DNA from: a virus
Length of the DNA stretch: 42,686 nucleotides
Direction: 5' to 3' (one strand)
IMG/VR virus record: IMGVR_UViG_3300031554_000003
Location: 1 to 42,686 of that record
Positions 36,762 to 42,686 of this stretch are shown here, in pieces. A model generated the notes under the pieces. That model was given only the letters and a program-made list of their open reading frames with translations. It was not told the origin of the DNA and searched no databases. Made by a program: the position numbers and the translations under genes. Within the stretch, counting starts at the first letter, position 1. The number at the start of each line of letters is the position of its first letter.

Positions 36762-38006
36762 ATGTCTTGGCAAGCAGGAAATTTAGCAAGAGCGCAAAAC
36801 ACGAGAGAGGCTTTAGATAGCGCTTCTCAGATAAAACAGAGAGGAATGGATAGCTTTTTTAAAGGAACTCAGCAGTTGCAGAATGTCGGGTTGCAGATGG
36901 GGCAATGGAATCAAAATGAAAAAGCACAATATCGGGATGAGTGGCTTAAAGCTTATGCAAAAGATCCTAATATAGGAACTTTCGAAGAATATTATAAAGC
37001 AGCTAAAGGAAATCAGCCGGGCGTAATAGATTTATTTAAAGGCAAGCCTCTTGAACCTGCTCTTTCCGGACAAAGCGGTAATATTGGGACAGCCAATAAT
37101 TCTTCTATTACAGGCTCAGGATATGAAACTCGATTTCAGCAAGGAATAATGGATTATAAAACCTTACAAAGAGAAAAAGAATGGAATAATTATAAACAGA
37201 CGATTGCATCTGAAGGATTAAATTTTGAAAAAATGAGTCCTGAACAGCAAAGAGAATTGCGGTTAGATTTTGAAAGGGGCCGAGCCGCTGTGGGGTATGG
37301 ACATGAAAATGATATTGACAAATCTCAGGGGATAAATAATATCCTTAATGACGGATTCCAGCAATTTGAGGCTTGGAATAAAAAACAGGAATACGATGAA
37401 ATGGGGAACCTCGTTTCAGTATGGAAAAATGAACCTCCTACTAAAGAACAGATTACGGAAGCCCTATATACAAGTTTTCGTGATGATCCTCGAATAACGG
37501 GTTTGCTTGGCACTGATAAAAAATATATAAAAGCAAGAATAAAAGAATGGGTAGAAGGTAGAGATTTAGGTTTAGCAGTAAAAGAAGAGCCTCCCGCCGC
37601 AGCCCCGGTTATAACAAAATCCGTTCCGGCAAAAATAGAAAAGATAAAGAAAATTCCCGTTCCCTTTTCAAAACCAATAAATGCGGATTATGTTGCTTCA
37701 GGGAATATTCCAACTCCAAAAGATTACAGAATGAAAGAATATCCTAATCAGGTCTCTACAGAAGCCTGGGGATTATCTAACAATATAGTAGATTTAATGA
37801 AGGTTGTTAATAAAAATCCTGAAAAATATCAAAAAAATATAAATAATATAAATATACTTGTAGATCGATTTGAAAATCTAAAGAAAACCGGTGCAGGAAT
37901 GAATCCTAATGAGCTTATAGCTTCATTAGAAGATATGAAAAAAGATATGAGTCTTTATATGCTGACTGGAATTGATCTTTCGCAGATGTATAAAAATTTT
38001 CAATAA
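36762..38006 (+). CDS. Internal virion protein, possible ejection protein
   Basis: 414 aa from ATG 36762 (AAAGGGGGC upstream); the earlier frame start lies inside the previous gene without a site. Gln/Lys-rich helices dominate (NLARAQNTREALDSASQIKQ, QNVGLQMGQWNQNEKAQYRD), with an Ala/Pro linker near residue 285. It is the middle one of three consecutive large hydrophilic proteins, the usual ejection set of podoviruses. Confidence 0.6.
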   Translation: MSWQAGNLARAQNTREALDSASQIKQRGMDSFFKGTQQLQNVGLQMGQWNQNEKAQYRDEWLKAYAKDPNIGTFEEYYKAAKGNQPGVIDLFKGKPLEPALSGQSGNIGTANNSSITGSGYETRFQQGIMDYKTLQREKEWNNYKQTIASEGLNFEKMSPEQQRELRLDFERGRAAVGYGHENDIDKSQGINNILNDGFQQFEAWNKKQEYDEMGNLVSVWKNEPPTKEQITEALYTSFRDDPRITGLLGTDKKYIKARIKEWVEGRDLGLAVKEEPPAAAPVITKSVPAKIEKIKKIPVPFSKPINADYVASGNIPTPKDYRMKEYPNQVSTEAWGLSNNIVDLMKVVNKNPEKYQKNINNINILVDRFENLKKTGAGMNPNELIASLEDMKKDMSLYMLTGIDLSQMYKNFQ

Positions 38007-38017
38007 AAGGATAATAG

Positions 38018-41000
38018 ATGCCCACTCCTTTGACTGAACTTACAAATAAATATCTCAACAATCCCTATCTTCAGCAGAAAAATCCCTACATCCGGCAGTC
38101 GCGCGGACTCACCCCATCTCAAAGAGAATTAAGACAATATGTAGAGCAAGAAAAGCAAACTCAGGACAAACAGCTCGATTGGTGGCAGCCGATTGAATTT
38201 ATATTTGATCTTCTGTCCCGAGGACAATATGTAGCCGCAAATCTCGGGGAAGATCTAGGCCGTATGGCATCCGGGGAGCAAAATGTAGATGCCCTCAAAG
38301 GGATAAAAGAAGGGCTTACCGGGGAGAGAAAAGGTACCTGGAAGAAAACCTTTTTTGGAGGAACGGATGTCGGAGAAGATGAAAAGAAAGCCTATGCGGG
38401 ATGGTTCACTGATACCCCGGAATGGATGAGTGCCGAGGCAAAAATACCCGTGATTGGTCCTACTTCATTTCAGGATGTAATAGGTTTTCTTGGGGATGTT
38501 TTTCTTGATCCTACCACTTATATTTCTTTCGGATCTACAAAAGCAGCAAAAGCCGCTGCGAGTAAAATTTATGTCCCTAAAGTTGTCGTTCAAACAGTAA
38601 AACAAGCAGGGAATCTGGATATTATTAAGAAGTTTGCGAGCAAAACTTTTGATGTTGATTTTTTTGCTAAACTTCTCGATAAGGGGAAAAAGGGATCTCA
38701 AAAGGCATTGACTGAGGCTACTGAATATCTCGGGAAACATGCAGCAAAAAAAGATATTGCACGTTTCCTGAATAAAGTAACGAAGGAAGCATACAAAGAA
38801 GGCCTTCGTTTAACTCCGGGCGCCGTTCAAAAAAACTTTACAAAGAATCTCATTACGGATCAAGCCAGGTATATAGATGATACTTCAAAAGCTCTGGTAA
38901 AACAGGGGAAAAAACAAGCAAAGCAGACCCTGGAAGCTATGCAAAAATCTGGGGAATTTAGTGGTCTTGACGAATTGATAAGTATTGTGAGTAAAAAAAA
39001 AGTTTCTCAAGGTCAATTAGAGACTGTTTATAAAGGCATACTTGAAGCCGGGAAGGAAGGTGGAGCAGGGGCTATTGAGGGTATCCCAAAGAAAATAGCT
39101 GGAAGGCTGGAAAATCTCGATAGATACATAGGGGAATTGAAAGAAACTCAATCTCCTGAATTTTTAAAGCAGTTTGCCGGGATGGGTGAACGTTCCATGA
39201 GCTTTATGGGTGGGGAGTTTTTTAAGGGAGTAAGGCAGCCTAATATAGTTTCCCGCACCTTTTCTTCTTTTGTGGATTCTATAAAAGAAACAAAAGTGGG
39301 TGGGACGTTAAGTAATGCTTTATGGGATATGACTAATACCGGTCCCGTTGGGAAACTCCGGCAGATGTTTGGGTTTAGAAATCCATATCAGAAAATGCTT
39401 CACGTGAAACAGTTAGAAGTCACTCATCTTGGAAAAGCAAATGTAGAACGCAGATTAAATGAATTGGCGGATTGGACTTCTCAGTACAGTGATGATGTTT
39501 TGAAAAAAGCAACTAGCATATTATCTCAAGCGGAGGATATGGGAATTGATAATATTGAAGATATTCTGACAAAGCCTGCTATTCTGGATAGGCTCGGAGT
39601 GGATGAAAAAGAAATAGGTGAAATAAAGAAATATATAGGAGAGCATGTCGCTTTCACAGATCAATTGCATAAAACGGAAATGGATCTTGCCGCCGAAAAC
39701 TTATTTCCTGAAAAAATGGGATATATAAAATATTATTTACCTCATGTTACCCAAAATAAAGTTGCATCTCAAGTTAAGGGAGGGATGACGGTCCGTGGTT
39801 CCTTTTCTCCTGGGTTTTCTAAAAACAGGAATTTAACTACTCTCGAAAGAGTGGGTGGAGAAATAGAAAAGTTTAAGTTGCTCCTGGGTGTTGATGATGT
39901 CACGGCTGACTATATGGTAAGAGAATTAAATTGGTCTACTAAGAATATGGACATTAAAGAAATGTTGATGCATAGAGTGATCGCCCATGAGCAGGTAATG
40001 ACTCATGCAAATCTCGTGCGAGAGTTTAAGGAGTTCGGTATCAGCTTCGGAGGAAACGCTCCACAGGCGGCTATGTCGGCTACGGATTTTTTCGGAGATG
40101 TTAATCCGGGAGATGCCCAGAGGAACCAGGCTCTTTTTAGTTTTCTCAAAACTCAAGGGAATGAGATTCCGGAACTCGGTATAAGGCAAATAAATCATCC
40201 AGCCTTAAAAGGTATGTACTTTGATAAGGATGTGGCTGGCATTATCGACAAAGTTGTGAGTATCACGGGAAGTGATGAGGGCTTGAATTGGTTCCTGCAA
40301 AAGTCAGGGGCTTTTACGGCATGGTGGAAAGGTATGGCTACATCGTATCCGGGATTCCCTATAAGAAATCACCTATCGAATAGATTCACGGCTTTTATGA
40401 AAGATGGGGTACGATCTCTTAATCCTAAACGTAATATAGAAGCTTTAACGGGAACTATTCATGGTTTGTATGGTGATGATTTCTTGAAAAAGTTTAAACT
40501 GGGAGATGATTTCAGCAAAAAACGTCTTAGGACTTATATTGCCGGAAAACCTATTTCAGAATGGGCTGAAAAGGCAAAAGAATGGGGAATTATCACTAAA
40601 TCGACATATGCTTTTGACAAAGAAGATTTAGTGAAGCAATTTGCCCAGGGGAAGGAAGGGTTATCTAAAAAATTGAACTTATTTTCAAATAAAAATGTGG
40701 TATTTGAAAAATCAAGAGAAATAAATGCTATTGTAGAATCTTATTCTAAATTTGAGTCGTTTTTAAACGATTTAGAATCTATGGCAAAATCCACTACTGA
40801 TGGGGTTGCTACAGATGCAATGATTTCTGAAGCAGCTATGAATACTAAAAAGTTTTTCTTTGATTATGAAGATTTGACAGAATTTGAACAAAAAGTTATG
40901 AAAAATATCATCCCTTTTTATACCTGGCTTCGTAAAAATATAGCCTTACAAACTACTCAAATGATAGAAAATCGGCAAATGTATTCTATGGTGGCTAAGG

Positions 41001-41815
41001 GGATGCGGGATATTCAGCCTGAAGGAACCGATTCAAAGGATCTTCCCGAATATATGAGAGAACAAGGCTATATCCCTACGGAAAAAACAGGAGAAAACAC
41101 TGTAAAAACATGGTGGCCTAACCTCCCATATGCCGATCTTAACAAATTACCTTTTCGGTTTGAAGTTAATGATCAGGGAATTCCCCTTCCGGTATGGACT
41201 CCTGAAGAAGTAGTTCAGGAGTTTTTATCTTCAGCCAATCCCCTTCTTAAGACTTTCGCGGAAGTGTTCGGGAGTGAGAAAGGTTTCGATATGTTCCGGA
41301 AAAGGGATTTAGATTCCCAGGCAGTGGCCCCTCGAGTTTTTCGATTATTTGCTGCCAATCCTCAGATACTTGGATTTATAGATTCTCTTATTAAGGGTGC
41401 TGGGTATAAAGATGGACTGGAAGCGGGCAAGGATAGCCAAGGCCGGCTTGTTATTAATGCAAAGATACAGAAGATACTTGAGAACAATTTTGTCGTCTTG
41501 GAGAGGATTGATCAAAGCTGGGACTCCCTCACAACAATTATTCCTCAGCTGGAAGATGCAGCTGTTAAAATGACCGGGTATGAAAATAAATATGAAGGGG
41601 TAAATAAACTACTCCGGACAATAAGTTTTATTTTCGGAATAAAAGAAAGGGAATTAGATTTGGAACAAGAAAAATTGTATAGATACCGGGAAGTTCTCAA
41701 AAAAGCTGAAGAAGAAAAAAGCAAAGCGGCAAAGAAAAAACCAGGAAGGGAACAAAGAAGTAAGAAATATCTTCTCAATGAGAAAAAACGAATGAGAAGA
41801 ATGGGGTTATACTAA
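38018..41815 (+). CDS. Large internal virion protein / polyvalent ejection protein
   Basis: 1265 aa, the largest gene. The N-terminal third is helical and contains a small hydrophobic patch (IGPTSFQDVIGFLGDVFLDP). Residues ~740-970 (GAFTAWWKGMATSYPGFPIR, NIIPFYTWLRKNIALQTTQM) resemble the C-terminal domains of large polyvalent proteins carried in virions. The end is Lys/Arg-rich (RSKKYLLNEKKRMRRMGLY). No catalytic motif such as a lysozyme signature is obvious. It is probably ejected with the DNA. AAAAGGA precedes the ATG and the tail spike start overlaps its stop. Confidence 0.65.
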   Translation: MPTPLTELTNKYLNNPYLQQKNPYIRQSRGLTPSQRELRQYVEQEKQTQDKQLDWWQPIEFIFDLLSRGQYVAANLGEDLGRMASGEQNVDALKGIKEGLTGERKGTWKKTFFGGTDVGEDEKKAYAGWFTDTPEWMSAEAKIPVIGPTSFQDVIGFLGDVFLDPTTYISFGSTKAAKAAASKIYVPKVVVQTVKQAGNLDIIKKFASKTFDVDFFAKLLDKGKKGSQKALTEATEYLGKHAAKKDIARFLNKVTKEAYKEGLRLTPGAVQKNFTKNLITDQARYIDDTSKALVKQGKKQAKQTLEAMQKSGEFSGLDELISIVSKKKVSQGQLETVYKGILEAGKEGGAGAIEGIPKKIAGRLENLDRYIGELKETQSPEFLKQFAGMGERSMSFMGGEFFKGVRQPNIVSRTFSSFVDSIKETKVGGTLSNALWDMTNTGPVGKLRQMFGFRNPYQKMLHVKQLEVTHLGKANVERRLNELADWTSQYSDDVLKKATSILSQAEDMGIDNIEDILTKPAILDRLGVDEKEIGEIKKYIGEHVAFTDQLHKTEMDLAAENLFPEKMGYIKYYLPHVTQNKVASQVKGGMTVRGSFSPGFSKNRNLTTLERVGGEIEKFKLLLGVDDVTADYMVRELNWSTKNMDIKEMLMHRVIAHEQVMTHANLVREFKEFGISFGGNAPQAAMSATDFFGDVNPGDAQRNQALFSFLKTQGNEIPELGIRQINHPALKGMYFDKDVAGIIDKVVSITGSDEGLNWFLQKSGAFTAWWKGMATSYPGFPIRNHLSNRFTAFMKDGVRSLNPKRNIEALTGTIHGLYGDDFLKKFKLGDDFSKKRLRTYIAGKPISEWAEKAKEWGIITKSTYAFDKEDLVKQFAQGKEGLSKKLNLFSNKNVVFEKSREINAIVESYSKFESFLNDLESMAKSTTDGVATDAMISEAAMNTKKFFFDYEDLTEFEQKVMKNIIPFYTWLRKNIALQTTQMIENRQMYSMVAKGMRDIQPEGTDSKDLPEYMREQGYIPTEKTGENTVKTWWPNLPYADLNKLPFRFEVNDQGIPLPVWTPEEVVQEFLSSANPLLKTFAEVFGSEKGFDMFRKRDLDSQAVAPRVFRLFAANPQILGFIDSLIKGAGYKDGLEAGKDSQGRLVINAKIQKILENNFVVLERIDQSWDSLTTIIPQLEDAAVKMTGYENKYEGVNKLLRTISFIFGIKERELDLEQEKLYRYREVLKKAEEEKSKAAKKKPGREQRSKKYLLNEKKRMRRMGLY

Positions 41816-42686
41816 TGCCACGGAGTTATATTGATGTTCAGGCCGCGAAAGATGCTCTTTTTAACAAAAAAACAGAAAGTGCAATCTATCAGCTTCCTCC
41901 GGGATATATCGCAGGATTTCAACTCGAAGTGACAGATACCAATCAACTTACTGTCGGAAAAGGAATTTGTAATATTCACGGAAAAAGGGTTGAGAATAAT
42001 TCGATACATATTATTTCAGGAGAAAACTTCGTAGATCCGGATCATATCTTGACAGTCTTCACTTATTATATTTATATTAGCAGTGACGGTCAATTTAAAG
42101 TTGACGTCTTGGAAGCTGAATATGATAATGATGGGTATGGATTTTATCATCCGGTTTTAAAGAATTATCGTTATCTCGGAAGATTTCAGATTCATACGGA
42201 TGGGACTTATTATAATATTTTTCAGCAAAATCCTATTGTAAAGGGTGGAATATCAGCAGCGGCAATTGAGGCATTGTTTTTGTATGCACTCGAAGCGGCT
42301 ATCATAGGTTATAAAGGGACCGGTATCAACGATTCTCCTTCCGAGGGGGATCGTAGAACTTATATTGATAATGATGAAATCGGGTTCCAGGAATACACAG
42401 GAGGTGAATGGGTGAATAGAGCAAAAATAGGGGGAGCAATTGCCGGGTTGTTTTTGGCATGGGTAGGGGCTTGTGGGCTGTATCATCCGGATAACCCTCC
42501 AGGAGCTACAGAGTTTTTTCCCGGTGTTAATTATCGTATTTTTAATTTTGAGAATAATTATGAAGATCAAAACGGAATAGATGATTGGTCGGTAAAAACA
42601 AATTGTGATTTTAGTGATACTATTTATAAGTTCGGTATTCACTCTTTTTTTGCCACAGAAGGGGATAGGGCGCAATTGCGAGGACC
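41815..42686 (+). CDS. Tail spike/fibre protein, N-terminal part (continues at window start)
   Basis: The gene starts at ATG 41815, overlapping the stop of the preceding virion gene (TAATG), and runs off the window in frame with bases 1-1152. The joined gene would be 631 aa. The first 248 residues contain a beta-rich stretch, a Gly/Ala-rich hydrophobic segment near residue 205 (GGAIAGLFLAWVGACG) and the start of the lectin-like region. An N-terminal virion-anchoring role is inferred from its place directly after the internal virion proteins. The truncation is only the contig edge. Confidence 0.8.
   Translation, partial: MPRSYIDVQAAKDALFNKKTESAIYQLPPGYIAGFQLEVTDTNQLTVGKGICNIHGKRVENNSIHIISGENFVDPDHILTVFTYYIYISSDGQFKVDVLEAEYDNDGYGFYHPVLKNYRYLGRFQIHTDGTYYNIFQQNPIVKGGISAAAIEALFLYALEAAIIGYKGTGINDSPSEGDRRTYIDNDEIGFQEYTGGEWVNRAKIGGAIAGLFLAWVGACGLYHPDNPPGATEFFPGVNYRIFNFENNYEDQNGIDDWSVKTNCDFSDTIYKFGIHSFFATEGDRAQLRG
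42559..42686. repeat. Terminal direct repeat, right copy
   Basis: This is the right copy of the 126-bp repeat at the left end, with one mismatch in the last two bases (C at 42685 where the left copy has T). Joining the copies gives a circle of 42,558 bp and restores one uninterrupted tail gene. Confidence 0.9.

Noticed and set aside
1-42686. Assignment to a named host genus
   Set aside because: Spanin-like genes and sigma70 promoters indicate a diderm bacterium, but nothing in the sequence allows a reliable host or viral genus call by eye.

Overview
This window is an essentially complete genome of a tailed double-stranded DNA bacteriophage, most likely a podovirus, of about 42.56 kb. The first 126 bases recur exactly at the end (1-126 = 42559-42684), and one tail gene runs off the right end and re-enters at the left, so the contig is circular or circularly permuted. 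The genome is AT-rich and tightly packed: stop and start codons often overlap as ATGA, Shine-Dalgarno sites are strong, and there are TTGACA-type sigma70 promoters. The host is therefore a bacterium. A nested pair of spanin-like genes suggests one with an outer membrane. I do not assign a genus.

Layout. (1) 1-3411: end of the tail spike gene, then a lysis and membrane block (holin-like genes, nested spanin-like genes, a possible endolysin) with a pseudoknotted attenuator-like RNA at 1866-1980. (2) 3444-4690: a leaderless ribbon-helix-helix gene and a 1-kb RNA locus. It holds clear tRNA-Met, tRNA-His and tRNA-Tyr genes, and between them tRNA-like units whose acceptor and T arms are intact but whose anticodon region is abnormal. 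(3) 4714-14814: recombination and replication genes (SSB, ERF annealing protein, NinB-like protein, two nuclease-like proteins, DPPF methylase, radical SAM DUF5131 protein, replisome organizer with an internal HNH domain and an iteron-type origin, GIY-YIG nuclease). (4) 14822-14864: a bidirectional terminator. (5) 20668 down to 14879: a leftward operon of about 16 small genes (RadC-like, membrane HEEGH metallopeptidase, Ala-rich protein, many unknowns). Its gaps carry several families of structured RNA elements. (6) 20669-20858: divergent promoter and operator region. (7) 20859-42686: packaging and virion genes, with TerS, a MazG-like protein, a second RHH protein, a cytosine-methylase-like protein, TerL, portal, scaffold, major capsid protein, decoration proteins, adaptor, nozzle-like tail protein, ejection-type internal proteins and the tail spike. 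There is no tape measure, sheath or siphovirus major tail protein.

I see no DNA polymerase, helicase, RNA polymerase or integrase. The phage probably starts replication with its own initiator and recruits the host replisome, while SSB and ERF serve annealing-type recombination. The most interesting parts are RNA-level: the tRNA-like locus, a 39-nt mini-tRNA-like element, a twin 61-nt element in the leftward operon whose hairpin shows perfect compensatory change, an attenuator-like pseudoknot, and a candidate -1 frameshift gene.
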